This document shows, piece by piece, positions 46,514 through 60,031 of a stretch of 64,000 bases of DNA. The notes under the pieces were generated by a model that ran no database searches, had not been told where the DNA came from, and worked only from the letters and a program-made list of their open reading frames with translations. This DNA comes from Alcaligenaceae bacterium. GTDB taxonomy: Bacteria; Pseudomonadota; Gammaproteobacteria; Burkholderiales; Burkholderiaceae_B. The DNA is taken from contig DUNB01000113.1 in NCBI GenBank assembly GCA_012839585.1, forward strand, positions 1 through 64,000, written 5' to 3'. The position numbers were made by a program, and so were the translations under genes. Position 1 is the first letter of the stretch; each line of letters starts with the position of its first letter.

Positions 46514-47806
46514 ATGAATACACGCTCTGTATTACAAAAAGAAGTGAAAAAACGCGAGCTATTTGCATGGGCTTTATATGACTTTGCGAACTCGGGATAC
46601 ACCACTGTGGTATTGACCACGGTGTTTAGCGCTTATTTTGTTGGCGTGATTGCTGCGCAAAACTCAGCTGCCACCTTATTATTTACCGCCACGATGTCGA
46701 CATCGTATTTGTTACTAATGTTAACGCTGCCACAGTTGGGCGCCTGGGCGGACAAAACCATTAATAAAAAAAGAGTGTTGCTTTTCAGCACATCGATTTG
46801 TGTGATTGCCACGGCGCTTTTGGCAAAGTCTGGAGCAGGGACCATTGGCTGGGCCATGGTGTTTTTACTGATCTCGAATTACGCCTACGGTGTGGGCGAA
46901 GCCGTTATTGCCGCTTTTTTGCCTGAAATAGCCAAACGAGAGGCTTTAGGACGTGTGTCGGGTTGGGGCTGGGGTTTCGGTTATTTTGGTGGCATGCTGA
47001 CTTTGGGGTTGGCGCTTTGGTTGGTGACTACGGCAGAGGCTGATGGCTTGGACGCCAGCTTTTATGTGCCCAGAGTGATGTTGTTAACGGCGGGGATTTT
47101 TGCCGCAGTAGCGGCTCCCGCTTTGCTTTTTTTACGTCAGCGTCAAGTGCCTACAAAGACGGGAACCTCCGTATTGTTTTGGCAGCGCTTGCCCGCCTTA
47201 TATAAAGAGTGCAGAAGCACTTATCAAGATTTGGGCTGGCTCTTAGTTTGCGGAGCGTGTTATCACGCCGGCATTTCAGTGGTGATTACTTTATCGTCTG
47301 TGTATGCCACACAGGAAATGGGATTTAGCATGAGCCAGACCATGATGCTGATCTTCACGGTGAATATCGCTGCGGCCCTAGGGGCCTTAGGCTTTGGCCA
47401 TGTACAAGATCGTATTGGACACAAAAGGGCCTTGGCTTTGACCTTGTATGGTTGGTTACTGATGGTCTTTGTGGCGGTGTTAACTCGCTCGGCCTCTGGG
47501 TTTTGGTTGGCTGCAACCTTAGCTGGTTTATGCATAGGAAGTAGCCAAAGTGCAGGGCGCGCCATGGTGGGGTTACTTGCTCCCGCAGGGCGTCTGACCG
47601 AAATGTATGGCCTATGGGGTGTGGCGGTACAGTTCGCCGCAGTGGTTGGTCCTTTGGCTTACGGCTTAGTCAGCTGGTTTAGTGGTGGAAATCATCGTTT
47701 GGCGCTCAGTACGACCGCTTTGTTTTTTATAGCAGGGCTGTGGGTGCTTAGAAAAATCCAGTTTAAGCGAGGTGCGCAGGCGGCGCTGAATGAAGCGCGT
47801 TTATAA
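46514..47806 (+). CDS. MFS transporter, UMF1/Atg22-like family
   Basis: A 430-residue protein with about 12 membrane helices. ELFAWALYDFANSGYTTVV is the characteristic start of the UMF1 (Atg22-like) group, and SQSAGRAMVGLLAPAGRLTEMYG near helix 10 is its second mark. Substrates are unknown; distant relatives move amino acids. The ATG at 46514 has GGAGA upstream; the frame opens six codons earlier. No partner gene is beside it. Confidence 0.85.
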   Translation: MNTRSVLQKEVKKRELFAWALYDFANSGYTTVVLTTVFSAYFVGVIAAQNSAATLLFTATMSTSYLLLMLTLPQLGAWADKTINKKRVLLFSTSICVIATALLAKSGAGTIGWAMVFLLISNYAYGVGEAVIAAFLPEIAKREALGRVSGWGWGFGYFGGMLTLGLALWLVTTAEADGLDASFYVPRVMLLTAGIFAAVAAPALLFLRQRQVPTKTGTSVLFWQRLPALYKECRSTYQDLGWLLVCGACYHAGISVVITLSSVYATQEMGFSMSQTMMLIFTVNIAAALGALGFGHVQDRIGHKRALALTLYGWLLMVFVAVLTRSASGFWLAATLAGLCIGSSQSAGRAMVGLLAPAGRLTEMYGLWGVAVQFAAVVGPLAYGLVSWFSGGNHRLALSTTALFFIAGLWVLRKIQFKRGAQAALNEARL

Positions 47807-47811
47807 AAGAA

Positions 47812-47851
47812 CCCCTAAGATGACTGGCATAAAATCCAGTCGCCTTAGGGG
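47812..47851 (-). terminator. Interrupted hairpin, probable terminator for the ETF-QO gene
   Basis: CCCCTAAG and GACTGG pair with CCAGTC and CTTAGGGG, with a small internal loop. On the minus strand it is followed by TTCTTTTAT, so it fits the end of the minus-strand ETF-QO transcript better than the MFS gene. Confidence 0.5.
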
Positions 47852-47947
47852 CTGTGAGATCGGTGGGGCGGTCTGCCCACCGTTGGTGTGTCTTTAGCCT
47901 TGGCTTCGTTCGATTTGAATCGTGTCCGAAGCCGCTAAAGATCGAGG

Positions 47948-49594
47948 TTACATACCTGGGTAAACGGGGCCTTCGCCACCTTGTGGTGCCACCCAGACAA
48001 TATTTTGTGTGGGATCTTTAATATCACAGGTTTTACAGTGCACGCAGTTTTGAGCATTGATTTGCAACTGATCCGCCCCCGTATCGTCCTTAATGAACTC
48101 ATACACCCCAGCCGGGCAGTAACGACTTTCTGGACCTGCGTATTTAGCCAGGTTGACCTGTACGGGTACGCTGTCGTCTTTAAGCGTAAGGTGGATGGGC
48201 TCGTCTTCCTCGTGGTTGGTGTTGGAAAGGTAAACCGAGCTTAAACGGTCAAAGGTCAGCACCCCATCGGGTTTGGGGTAATCAATGGGCGCACACATGG
48301 CGGCAGGCTGTAGGTAAGCGTGATCGGGCTTGGTGCTTTTCAAGGACCAAGGCATTTTGCCTTTGAGTACTAATTGTTCAATCCCTGTCATCAAGGTGCC
48401 AACGGTACGGCCTTTTTTAAACCATTGCTTAAAGTTGCGGGCTTTGTTGAGCTCCTCGTAGAGCCAAGAGCGCTCAAAAGCATGGGTGTAGGCGTTGAGT
48501 TCATCATGCTGGCGTTCTGCTTTGATGGCCTCGAAGGCGGCCTCTGCTGCCATCATGCCGCTTTTAATGGCGGCATGGCTACCTTTAATGCGAGAGGCAT
48601 TTAAAAAGCCAGCCTCACAGCCCACCATGGCACCGCCTGGGAATATAAACTTAGGCAACGCCAGTAAGCCGCCGGCGGTTAAGGAGCGAGCCCCATACGC
48701 AATGCGTTTAGCGCCTTCGAAGGTGGGGCGAATGGAGGGGTGAGTCTTATAGCGCTGGAATTCCTCAAAAGGAGATAACCAAGGGTTGGCATAGTCCAAA
48801 CCAACGACCAGACCCACAACGACGATGTTGTTATCTAAGTGGTATAAAAATGAGCCGCCATAGGTATCAGGGTCCAAGGGCCAACCGGCAGTATGCATAA
48901 CCAGACCAGGCTGAGAGCGAGAGGGGTCGACCTCCCACATTTCTTTGATACCTAGCGCATAGCTTTGGGCATTGCGACCGGCGTCTAGCTTGTATTTTTC
49001 AATGAGCTGGCGACCCAGTTGACCACGGGAGCCCTCGGCAAAAAGGGTGTATTTGGCCAGTAGTTCCATGCCGGGCTGGTAATCGGGTTTTTGTGAGCCA
49101 TCACGAGCTATCCCCATATCACCTGTGACAATGCCCCGTACGGCGCCATCGTCGGTGTACAACACCTCTACGGCAGCAAAGCCAGGGAATACATCCACCT
49201 CTAGGGCTTCAGCTTGTTCGCCTAGCCATTGGGTTACCTCGCCCAAACGTACGACGTAGTTGTCTTCGTTTTTAAAGCAATCAGGGAGCATCCAAGAAGG
49301 GGTGCTGCGCGCTTTGTCCGCGGTCAAAAACAAAAACTGATCGTCGCTGACAGGCACATTGAGCGGAGCCCCTTTTTCTTTCCAGTCAGGGATCAGTTCA
49401 GATAAAGCACGAGGATCCATGACGGCACCCGATAGGATGTGGGCTCCGACTTCGGCGCCTTTTTCCAAAACACAGACGCTAATCTCTTGATTCTGCTCAG
49501 CAGCCAGTTGCTTTAAGCGAATGGCTGTAGCTAAGCCCCCAGGCCCTGCCCCAACGATGACCACATCATATTCCATCGATTCGCGTTCAGACAT
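47948..49594 (-). CDS. Electron transfer flavoprotein-ubiquinone oxidoreductase
   Basis: ETF-QO passes electrons from reduced ETF (fed by acyl-CoA and other dehydrogenases) to ubiquinone at the inner membrane. The 548-residue protein has an FAD Rossmann motif (VVIVGAGPGGLATAIRLK), the middle ubiquinone-binding region, and a C-terminal 4Fe-4S site with Cys in RYCPAGVYE, NCVHCKTCDI. Length is typical of the family. GGAG lies upstream of the ATG. The etfA/etfB genes are not in the window. It is divergent from the CoA-transferase genes, also part of fatty-acid/ketone use. Confidence 0.94.
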   Translation of the reverse strand: MSERESMEYDVVIVGAGPGGLATAIRLKQLAAEQNQEISVCVLEKGAEVGAHILSGAVMDPRALSELIPDWKEKGAPLNVPVSDDQFLFLTADKARSTPSWMLPDCFKNEDNYVVRLGEVTQWLGEQAEALEVDVFPGFAAVEVLYTDDGAVRGIVTGDMGIARDGSQKPDYQPGMELLAKYTLFAEGSRGQLGRQLIEKYKLDAGRNAQSYALGIKEMWEVDPSRSQPGLVMHTAGWPLDPDTYGGSFLYHLDNNIVVVGLVVGLDYANPWLSPFEEFQRYKTHPSIRPTFEGAKRIAYGARSLTAGGLLALPKFIFPGGAMVGCEAGFLNASRIKGSHAAIKSGMMAAEAAFEAIKAERQHDELNAYTHAFERSWLYEELNKARNFKQWFKKGRTVGTLMTGIEQLVLKGKMPWSLKSTKPDHAYLQPAAMCAPIDYPKPDGVLTFDRLSSVYLSNTNHEEDEPIHLTLKDDSVPVQVNLAKYAGPESRYCPAGVYEFIKDDTGADQLQINAQNCVHCKTCDIKDPTQNIVWVAPQGGEGPVYPGM

Positions 49595-49876
49595 GGATGA
49601 TTTTCTCCGTGATAGTTATTAGTTTGGTAGCGTGCACAGCATAGAGGCTGTGTAAGGAGTTATTTTGTCCTATTGTATGGTAAGAGGAGTGGAGATAGGC
49701 ATGAATTTGGCGGTGCTGCCTTGATTTTTGTCCACTCACTTTTGTTATAGCTAGTTATACTCTTAATATATATCGTTACGAACTACTATAGTTGTAGCAA
49801 GAACAAAGGCAGAAAACAATAAATAGGTAAAGGCGCAGGTTAACGGGCGTCACTTTTATTAATAGGAGCTATCGTT
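49595..49876. promoter_or_regulatory. Divergent region between ETF-QO and CoA-transferase genes
   Basis: No gene is seen in these 282 bases. A+T-rich DNA at about 49740-49790 includes TTGTTA, 16 bases, TAATAT (49742-49769), a possible promoter for the CoA-transferase pair. AGGAG precedes the first start at 49877. Confidence 0.35.
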
Positions 49877-50569
49877 ATGGATAAGGTATACGCCAGTGCG
49901 ACTGAGGCCTTAGAGGGCTTAGTGGCAGATGGACAAACCATTGGGGTTGGAGGCTTTGGTTTATGTGGTATTCCCGAGGCATTAATTGCGGCGCTGCGTG
50001 ATTCAGGCGTCAAGGATCTAACCTGCGTAAGTAACAACGCTGGGGTTGATGGCTTTGGACTGGGTTTATTATTAGAGACGCGACAAATTAAAAAAATGAT
50101 TTCATCCTACGTGGGTGAAAATAAAGAATTTGAGCGCCAATATTTATCTGGTGAATTAGAGCTCGAATTTACCCCCCAGGGCACATTAGCAGAACGTTTA
50201 CGTGCTGGTGGTGCAGGGATTCCCGCTTTCTTTACCGCTACAGGGGTGGGAACTATTGTGGCCGAAGGTAAAGAGGTGCGCGAGTTTGACGGCAAACAAT
50301 ATATTATGGAAAAAGCCATTACGCCGGATGTATCTATTATCAAAGCGCATATCGCGGATCGCAGTGGTAATTTAATTTTCCGTAAAACAGCTCGCAACTT
50401 TAATCCCAACGTTGCCCAGGCGGGTAAAGTCACGGTGGTAGAGGTTGAAAAAATCGTTGAGATAGGCGAATTAGATCCTGATCAGGTTCATTTGCCCGGT
50501 ATTTATGTTCAACGCATCGTGTTGAATGAAAACCCAGAAAAACGTATTGAACAACGCACCACACGCTAG
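49877..50569 (+). CDS. scoA: 3-oxoacid CoA-transferase subunit A
   Basis: The alpha subunit (230 residues) of a two-subunit CoA-transferase that moves CoA between succinyl-CoA and 3-oxoacids such as acetoacetate. The CoA-binding motif [14 protein letters not shown] is near the N-terminus, and [15 protein letters not shown] follows; the C-terminal half has KGMI-type helices and [16 protein letters not shown] before the ATG; subunit B starts 10 bases after its stop behind AGGAGG. Whether the favoured acid is acetoacetate or 3-oxoadipate cannot be told; the sequence looks most like SCOT. Confidence 0.9.
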   Translation: MDKVYASATEALEGLVADGQTIGVGGFGLCGIPEALIAALRDSGVKDLTCVSNNAGVDGFGLGLLLETRQIKKMISSYVGENKEFERQYLSGELELEFTPQGTLAERLRAGGAGIPAFFTATGVGTIVAEGKEVREFDGKQYIMEKAITPDVSIIKAHIADRSGNLIFRKTARNFNPNVAQAGKVTVVEVEKIVEIGELDPDQVHLPGIYVQRIVLNENPEKRIEQRTTR

Positions 50570-50578
50570 GAGGATAAA

Positions 50579-51232
50579 ATGGCTTGGACAAGAGATCAGA
50601 TGGCGGCGCGTGCTGCCAAAGAACTACAGCATGGCTTTTACGTCAATTTGGGTATTGGTATGCCCACCCTAGTCGCTAACCATGTGCCTGAGGGCATGCA
50701 GGTTTGGCTACAGTCTGAAAACGGCTTATTAGGCATTGGCCCATTTCCATCGGATGATGAGGTCGATGCAGATCTGATTAACGCCGGTAAGCAAACCGTC
50801 ACCACTTTACCTGGTTCCTCTTTTTTCTCTTCCGCAGACTCCTTTGGCATGATTCGCGGCGGCAAAATTGATTTGGCCATTTTGGGGGCGATGCAGGTTT
50901 CCGAAAAAGGGGATCTAGCGAACTGGATGATCCCAGGCAAGATGGTCAAAGGCATGGGTGGGGCGATGGACTTGGTCGCTGGGGTTGGTCGCGTCGTTGT
51001 CCTGATGGATCATGTGGCCCGCGCTAAAGACGGTACAGAGTCCCTAAAAATCCTTTCTGAGTGCTCTTTGCCTTTAACCGGGGTAGGGGTAGTGGATTTA
51101 ATCATCACTGACTTAGGCGTGATGGAAGTCACGGAAAATGGATTGAAATTGCTCGAGTTAGCGGATGGGGTGACGCTAGAGGAAATTCAAGCGAAAACCG
51201 AGGTAAAAATGGATGTGTCGGCGGTTGCCTAA
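50579..51232 (+). CDS. scoB: 3-oxoacid CoA-transferase subunit B
   Basis: The beta subunit (217 residues) with the catalytic glutamate in [12 protein letters not shown], which forms the glutamyl-CoA intermediate. Family pattern [15 protein letters not shown] precedes it and GGAMDLVAG follows. It is co-transcribed with scoA and followed by a strong terminator. Confidence 0.92.
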   Translation: MAWTRDQMAARAAKELQHGFYVNLGIGMPTLVANHVPEGMQVWLQSENGLLGIGPFPSDDEVDADLINAGKQTVTTLPGSSFFSSADSFGMIRGGKIDLAILGAMQVSEKGDLANWMIPGKMVKGMGGAMDLVAGVGRVVVLMDHVARAKDGTESLKILSECSLPLTGVGVVDLIITDLGVMEVTENGLKLLELADGVTLEEIQAKTEVKMDVSAVA

Positions 51233-51254
51233 CACCTCTATTTACGAGTAATGT

Positions 51255-51289
51255 AAACAGGCATACAGTGTTTTTATGTATGCCTGTTT
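51255..51289 (+). terminator. Terminator after scoB
   Basis: A 13-bp stem AAACAGGCATACA / TGTATGCCTGTTT, followed by T-CTTTTTT. It overlaps the open frame upstream of the aminopeptidase gene, supporting a later start for that gene. Confidence 0.88.
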
Positions 51290-51309
51290 TCTTTTTTAAA
51301 GCGATGGTT

Positions 51310-53121
51310 ATGTCTGTATATTTATCCCGTTTAACACAGCTGCGCGCGGCAATGCAGCAGGCTCAGATTGATGCCTATGTGGTTTTTAGCTCGGATCCGC
51401 ATTTGTCCGAATACTTGCCAGATCATTATCAGGGACGCGCTTGGCTAAGTGGTTTTGCGGGCTCGGCGGGATCTTTGCTCGTCACTGCTGATTTTGCCGG
51501 GCTGTGGACAGATAGCCGTTACTGGGTGCAAGCCGAGACGGATTTGATCGATAGCGGCTTCGAGCTGATGCGTTGGGGGGATATTCAAACCCCCGAAATG
51601 GTGGATTGGGTAGCGACCCATTTGCAAGCCGGCCAAACCGTAGCGTTTGATGGTCAGGTAGTGGCTTTGGCACAAGCACAAGCCTGGCGGCAGATGGCAG
51701 AACAATCAGGACTGCTACTGCAACAGGATCAAGACCTGCTAGCGACGATTTGGACAGACCGACCGGCTTTGCCTTGTGAGCCAGTCTATCTACACGCGGC
51801 CCCATTTTGTCAACGAACAGTGACAGAAAACCTCGCTGCAGTCAGACAAGGCATCCAACAGCTAGGGGCACATCAACACCTTATCTCTAGTTTGGATGAT
51901 GTGGCGTGGCTGTTTAATTTACGTGGAAGTGATGTGGCGTATAACCCCGTCTTTTTGGCCCATGCCATGATCGGCTTAGACAGTGCGACCTTATTTATTG
52001 ATCAGAGAAAAGTGACGGCTCAGGTCGCACACCATCTGTATCAGAATGATATTGAGGTGCAGCCTTATGAGGCTTTGGCACAGCACTTAGCCGCCTTGGA
52101 TGCGGACACCACCTTATTGGTGAATGCGAACACGGTGACCACAGGGGTGTTAGCGGCGGCGCAGCAAGCACAGCTGATCCAAGCTCCTAATCCTTCTACC
52201 CTACTAAAAGCCTGCAAAAATCAAGCGGAAATCGAGCAGGTGCGACAAACCATGGCCCAGGATGGGGCGGCGCTGTGTGAGTTTTTTGCTTGGTTTGAGA
52301 AAACCGTGGCGCAGCGTGCCGTTAGTGAGCTCGAGGTGGACGAACAGATCACGGCAGCACGAGCACGTCGTCCGCACTTTGTGTCGCCTAGTTTTGGTAC
52401 GATTGCGGCCTTTGGCGCGAATGGTGCCATGCCGCACTATCAAGCTACTGAGGATTCTTATGCGCAGATTAGCGGAGATGGTTTGCTGTTGATTGATTCG
52501 GGCGGGCAATATTTGGGGGGTACCACGGATATCACCCGTGTTGTTCCTGTTGGTACTCCTACCCCAGAGCAAAAACGGGATTACACTCTAGTATTAAAAG
52601 GTATGATTGCATTATCGATGGCGGTGTTTGCCAAAGGGGTGAGCGGTCAACAATTGGATGTGATTGCGCGTCTGCCTTTATGGCAGGCAGGTTTAGATTT
52701 TGGGCACGGAACTGGGCACGGAGTCGGTTATTTTATGAACGTGCACGAGGGGCCTCAGTCTATTTCATGGCGTACACGCCCTGGCGCGCAGCCTCAGCCT
52801 ATGCAGTTAGGAATGATTACTTCCAATGAGCCCGGATTGTATCGAGCAGGGCAGTGGGGGATTCGTATAGAGAACCTAATTGTCTGTGTGCCGCATTTAC
52901 GCAACGAATTTGCTGAACTCTACGCCTTTGAAACGCTCACTTTATGCCCCATCGATACACGTTGTATTGAGCTGTCTTTAATGACTCAGACCGAAGTACA
53001 GTGGCTAAACCAGTACCACCAAGAGGTTTATGCTCGTTTGGCGCCACTGGTTGTCGAGGAGGCTCTGACGTGGTTAGAACAGCGCACTCAACCTTTAGCA
53101 ACAACAAATTGTTCCAACTAG
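51310..53121 (+). CDS. Xaa-Pro aminopeptidase (aminopeptidase P, M24B)
   Basis: A 603-residue enzyme of the long, eukaryotic-type aminopeptidase P group, which removes an N-terminal residue before proline. Two creatinase-like N-terminal domains (1-310) precede the pita-bread domain with the five metal ligands in LLIDSGGQYLGGTTDITR (two Asp), GTGHGVGYF (His), TSNEPGLY (Glu) and IRIENL (Glu). The frame opens at 51268 within the scoB terminator; I chose the ATG at 51310 (51304 possible). It is followed closely by pyrG. Confidence 0.9.
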   Translation: MSVYLSRLTQLRAAMQQAQIDAYVVFSSDPHLSEYLPDHYQGRAWLSGFAGSAGSLLVTADFAGLWTDSRYWVQAETDLIDSGFELMRWGDIQTPEMVDWVATHLQAGQTVAFDGQVVALAQAQAWRQMAEQSGLLLQQDQDLLATIWTDRPALPCEPVYLHAAPFCQRTVTENLAAVRQGIQQLGAHQHLISSLDDVAWLFNLRGSDVAYNPVFLAHAMIGLDSATLFIDQRKVTAQVAHHLYQNDIEVQPYEALAQHLAALDADTTLLVNANTVTTGVLAAAQQAQLIQAPNPSTLLKACKNQAEIEQVRQTMAQDGAALCEFFAWFEKTVAQRAVSELEVDEQITAARARRPHFVSPSFGTIAAFGANGAMPHYQATEDSYAQISGDGLLLIDSGGQYLGGTTDITRVVPVGTPTPEQKRDYTLVLKGMIALSMAVFAKGVSGQQLDVIARLPLWQAGLDFGHGTGHGVGYFMNVHEGPQSISWRTRPGAQPQPMQLGMITSNEPGLYRAGQWGIRIENLIVCVPHLRNEFAELYAFETLTLCPIDTRCIELSLMTQTEVQWLNQYHQEVYARLAPLVVEEALTWLEQRTQPLATTNCSN

Positions 53122-53164
53122 GGCGGGCTAACCGTTATAATTCAAATTTCCAGTTCTCGCCTGA

Positions 53165-54832
<1,668 letters not shown>

Positions 54833-54883
54833 TCTTAATTTTCATGCACCGCTTCGGCGGTGTATGTTTTTGTGAGAACGACG

Positions 54884-57128
<2,245 letters not shown>

Positions 57129-57142
57129 TTTGCCTTAAAGCA

Positions 57143-57176
57143 AAGGGCTTGGCCTTGTGACCAAGCCCTTATTATT
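57143..57176 (+). terminator. Terminator-like hairpin after eno
   Basis: AAGGGCTTGG pairs with CCAAGCCCTT (eight-base loop), followed by ATTATT. The T-run is poor, so some read-through to ftsB is likely. Confidence 0.6.
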
Positions 57177-57187
57177 GATCATAAAAA

Positions 57188-57466
57188 ATGCGCCTTATCT
57201 TTTTGTTCCTATTGGCACTATTAGCCTTCTTTAATTACGAGCTGTGGCTTGGTGACAATGGTGTGGACCGCATTACGGATCTACAGCAAAAAATAGCGGA
57301 ACAACAAAAAATGAATGATGCCGCGCTGGCCAGAAATAACGCGATGGCTGCCGAGGTGCAGGATTTGCGTGACGGTGGTATGGCCGTAGAGGAAATCAGC
57401 CGTCTAGAGCAAAGCATGATCAAACAAGATGAAATTTTTGTACAAATCCTAACACCTAATCCTTAG
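57188..57466 (+). CDS. ftsB: Cell division protein FtsB
   Basis: A 92-residue bitopic division protein: short N-terminus, one membrane helix (residues 3-18, LIFLFLLALLAFFNY), then a leucine-zipper-type coiled coil (about 25-70: LQQKIAEQQKMNDAALARNNAMAAEV is the heptad region), and the family ending ISRLEQSMIKQDEIFVQIL. It acts with FtsL and FtsQ at the divisome. Its place after eno is conserved in proteobacteria. Confidence 0.92.
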   Translation: MRLIFLFLLALLAFFNYELWLGDNGVDRITDLQQKIAEQQKMNDAALARNNAMAAEVQDLRDGGMAVEEISRLEQSMIKQDEIFVQILTPNP

Positions 57467-57606
57467 TGGTTTTTAAGCTTTTTAAGCCTTAGTTAAACAG
57501 ACTAAAGGCTTTAGCATTCCCTTTTTGCCTCTGTACACTTAGGTGTCTTAGGCATTTTTTATGCCTTTTAACTTAGGCTACAGCACACATCTGCCTTTTA
57601 CTCCCT
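57467..57606. terminator. Short gene-free stretch with weak hairpins after ftsB
   Basis: Contains AAGCCTTAG...CTAAAGGCTT (57483-57515 region) and GGCAT-TTTTT-ATGCC followed by TTTTA (57551-57569). Either could end the ftsB or the convergent TadE-like transcript; none is strong. Confidence 0.35.
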
Positions 57607-58512
57607 TTAGCTTGGGCCGCAGCACAAATCTGTCGTACAGCCAGTAGGCGGAGGTTGGTTTGCGTCTGGCGGTTGTCCAGGTTGAGCCGTAGAGGTCGGT
57701 GGCTGCCAGGGCTGCGTGGGTGAGGTAGGTGGCGTCCCAGGTTGGGATGGGCCAGTGCCTGGAGGTGTCCAAGGCGGCAGTGGAGAGGTGGGGTTAGCAT
57801 TGGGGTCGGACGGTGGCTCTGTACCTGTCTGAGGCGCTGTATCTGCGTCTGAGCCTGGTCCAGTAGGGGCAGAGCCACCACCTGAGCCAGGCGCGTGTGA
57901 TGAGGTATCAGCAGGTAGAGTTAGGTGACTGAAATAATGCTGAGGGGGCGTAGTGCTGACAGCACGATGGTCTGACTGCATAGCAACCTGTACCTCTGTG
58001 ACGATGGGAATGTAGCCGTGACGATAAGCCCGTTGGTAGGGACCTGAGAGCTGCCCCAAAAGAAAGGCAATGGCCTGACGTATTAAGGGAATAGCGGGTT
58101 GGTGCAAATAATGCAGCCGCAGATGCAGGGTATTGGCATCAAAGACCTGGGTGTGCCCCTGTTGGTATTGCAGTGCTTGGTAATCGAAGCGAACTGGTGT
58201 GACGGAGTTGGACGTAAGAGTGGGAAGGGAGTGTTTTTCTATATGCCAACGGTTGCTTTCTGGATTAAGGTCAAAAGACGCCCGCTGTTGTAAGGCTTTT
58301 ATAAAGGCCTCGTTGATAATGGTGGGATGAGCGTGTTGGGTTGCTGCGACTCTGGCCGTATCCAATAAGGCATGGTTTAAGGCCTGACGTAATAAGAGCC
58401 AGTAGGTGCTTTCATAGGCGGCAAAGGCGAACAATAAAAAGACCAGAATCAGGACCGTATGTTCTAGGCTGCTCGCGCCGCGCTGCGAGGGACGGGCAAT
58501 AAAAATAGGCAT
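57607..58512 (-). CDS. Orphan TadE-like membrane-anchored protein with Pro/Thr-rich tail
   Basis: The 301-residue protein has a TadE-like start: RGASSLEHTVLILVFLLFAFAAYESTYWLL is the short cytoplasmic end plus one membrane helix, followed by LNHALLDTARVAAT. TadE proteins are pseudopilins of Flp pili. After about 190 residues of mixed sequence comes a 95-residue low-complexity stretch rich in Pro, Gly, Thr and Ser (SSHAPGSGGGSAPTGPG, PPGTGPSQPGTPP), ending in CTTDLCCGPS, with three cysteines. No tad/flp genes are nearby. The frame opens seven codons before the chosen ATG at 58512. The family call rests mainly on the N-terminus. Confidence 0.65.
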   Translation of the reverse strand: MPIFIARPSQRGASSLEHTVLILVFLLFAFAAYESTYWLLLRQALNHALLDTARVAATQHAHPTIINEAFIKALQQRASFDLNPESNRWHIEKHSLPTLTSNSVTPVRFDYQALQYQQGHTQVFDANTLHLRLHYLHQPAIPLIRQAIAFLLGQLSGPYQRAYRHGYIPIVTEVQVAMQSDHRAVSTTPPQHYFSHLTLPADTSSHAPGSGGGSAPTGPGSDADTAPQTGTEPPSDPNANPTSPLPPWTPPGTGPSQPGTPPTSPTQPWQPPTSTAQPGQPPDANQPPPTGCTTDLCCGPS

Positions 58513-58565
58513 GAGGTTATTTTGAAATAACAACTCATGCCTAACAATCTGTGGCTTATACGTAA

Positions 58566-59486
58566 TTAATGCACAGAGTCGTTGTCACTGTTGGGGCGAT
58601 CGCTTTTGGCAATAAACAGTTGGGCGCAATCCACCGGATCAAACTGGTAGGGTTTGCCGCAGAAATTACAAGAGACCTCGACCTGTTCTTGTTCGCTCAG
58701 GATGGATTCGATTTCTTCGCGACCTAACATGCTTAGCATGTCAGCAACACGTTCACGTGTGCAAGGGCAGTGCCAATTTAAGTCGGTAGGAGCTAGCTGC
58801 ATCAGGTCCTCTTGCCAGAATAAGCGATGAATTAACTCAGAGGCAGGTAGATTTAATAACTCTTCGTTTTTAACGGTAGCGGCTAATTGTTGTGCACGAT
58901 CCCAGCTTGGCTCTTCGGGAGCATCTGTGCCCTCGATGTGGCCACCGGTACCAGGTAGTCGCTGTAGTAGTAGACCATTGGCTTTTTCTGCGTTGGCCGC
59001 CAAGAAGATCTTGGTATCCAGCTGCTCGGAGTGCTTCATGTAGTTCTCTAGCACTTCGGCAAGGGTGTCACCCTCCAGTGGCACGATACCTTGATAGGGT
59101 TGTAAGTCTGAGCCAGATTTAGGCTCTAAGACCACAATGAACTTTCCATTATCATAGGTGTTCAAGAGGTTTTGTAAGTTGCCTTCGGCGGGCATGTCAG
59201 CACCTTCACGCAACGAGACTGTCGCCCGGATATTAAACTCAGACGAGCACTCGACTACCATCAACGCGATAGGGCCATCGCCTTGAGCCTGTAGAACGAG
59301 TGAGCCGTCTAGCTTGAGGTTTCCGGCTAAGAGCACCGCGGCGGCGGTGAGCTCGCCCAATAAATTGCGTACAGGCTCGGGGTAGGACTGATGGCTCAAG
59401 CCTGTTTGCCAGGAAGCGGAGAGCTCTACCGTTTGAGCACGCGTGAGCTGGTCAGCAAAAAGATATTTATTAAGTTGATCTGTCAT
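58566..59486 (-). CDS. hslO: Redox-regulated chaperone Hsp33
   Basis: Hsp33 is a holdase switched on by oxidative unfolding. The 306-residue protein has the N-terminal core (LNKYLFADQLTRAQTVELS, LLGELTAAAVLLAGNLK) and the C-terminal zinc switch: C-x-C in HCPCTRERV and C-x2-C in VSCNFCGKPYQF. All four cysteines are present. The RDD-family gene is 26 bases upstream on the same strand. Confidence 0.95.
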   Translation of the reverse strand: MTDQLNKYLFADQLTRAQTVELSASWQTGLSHQSYPEPVRNLLGELTAAAVLLAGNLKLDGSLVLQAQGDGPIALMVVECSSEFNIRATVSLREGADMPAEGNLQNLLNTYDNGKFIVVLEPKSGSDLQPYQGIVPLEGDTLAEVLENYMKHSEQLDTKIFLAANAEKANGLLLQRLPGTGGHIEGTDAPEEPSWDRAQQLAATVKNEELLNLPASELIHRLFWQEDLMQLAPTDLNWHCPCTRERVADMLSMLGREEIESILSEQEQVEVSCNFCGKPYQFDPVDCAQLFIAKSDRPNSDNDSVH

Positions 59487-59512
59487 AAGATTGGTACGTA
59501 AAGTAAACAGTA

Positions 59513-60031
59513 TTACGTCTTTAGATGGGGACGAATATCTACAATACGAGTGCCAGCGATGCGGTCATGCAAAAACTGTTGTTCGGTATCGAACCAAGTC
59601 CAGATAAAGACGACAAAGGGTGCAAAAACAATGAGTAAATTGGTGGAGTAGTACCCGGTATAGGAGGACAAAGCATAGACCCCTAAGGCATAGAGCAAGG
59701 GCAGTATCCACATTAAAACATAACGATACAACGCACGAGGCCAGCTGAGTTTTTGGCCATCTGTGGTTTGCAAACGCATGCTCCAGGTTTTCATGGGCAG
59801 GGTTTGACCGGTGCGACGCCAAGACAATAAAAAATATAAGCCTATCGCCATAAATAAAATGACTTGGCGCGCATCACGTAGCATCAAAGCATGGCGACTT
59901 TGGGTGAGAAAATCAAACACCAAAAGCACACCAAAGACGAGTCCAAACAGAAGTACGCCTTCGTACATCATGCTGGAGAATCGACGCCAACGGGAGGGAG
60001 TAGGGGATAAAAAAAGGGCTTTAGCAGACAT
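59513..60031 (-). CDS. RDD-family membrane protein
   Basis: A 172-residue protein with four likely membrane helices and the RDD pattern: PSRWRRFSSMMYEGVLLFGLVF in the first part (here the Arg-Asp-Asp motif is degenerate) and LPMKTWSMRLQTTDGQKLSWPRALYRYVL, typical of the family's conserved loop, followed by LLIVFAPFVVFIWTWFDTEQQFLHDRIAGTRIV. Function unknown. It lies between hslO and the small gene at 60152 on the same strand. Confidence 0.8.
   Translation of the reverse strand: MSAKALFLSPTPSRWRRFSSMMYEGVLLFGLVFGVLLVFDFLTQSRHALMLRDARQVILFMAIGLYFLLSWRRTGQTLPMKTWSMRLQTTDGQKLSWPRALYRYVLMWILPLLYALGVYALSSYTGYYSTNLLIVFAPFVVFIWTWFDTEQQFLHDRIAGTRIVDIRPHLKT

Noticed and set aside
57573-57881. Two minus-strand open frames overlapping the TadE-like gene tail
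   Set aside because: Shifted readings of the Pro/Gly-rich repeat; the composition is explained by the main frame.
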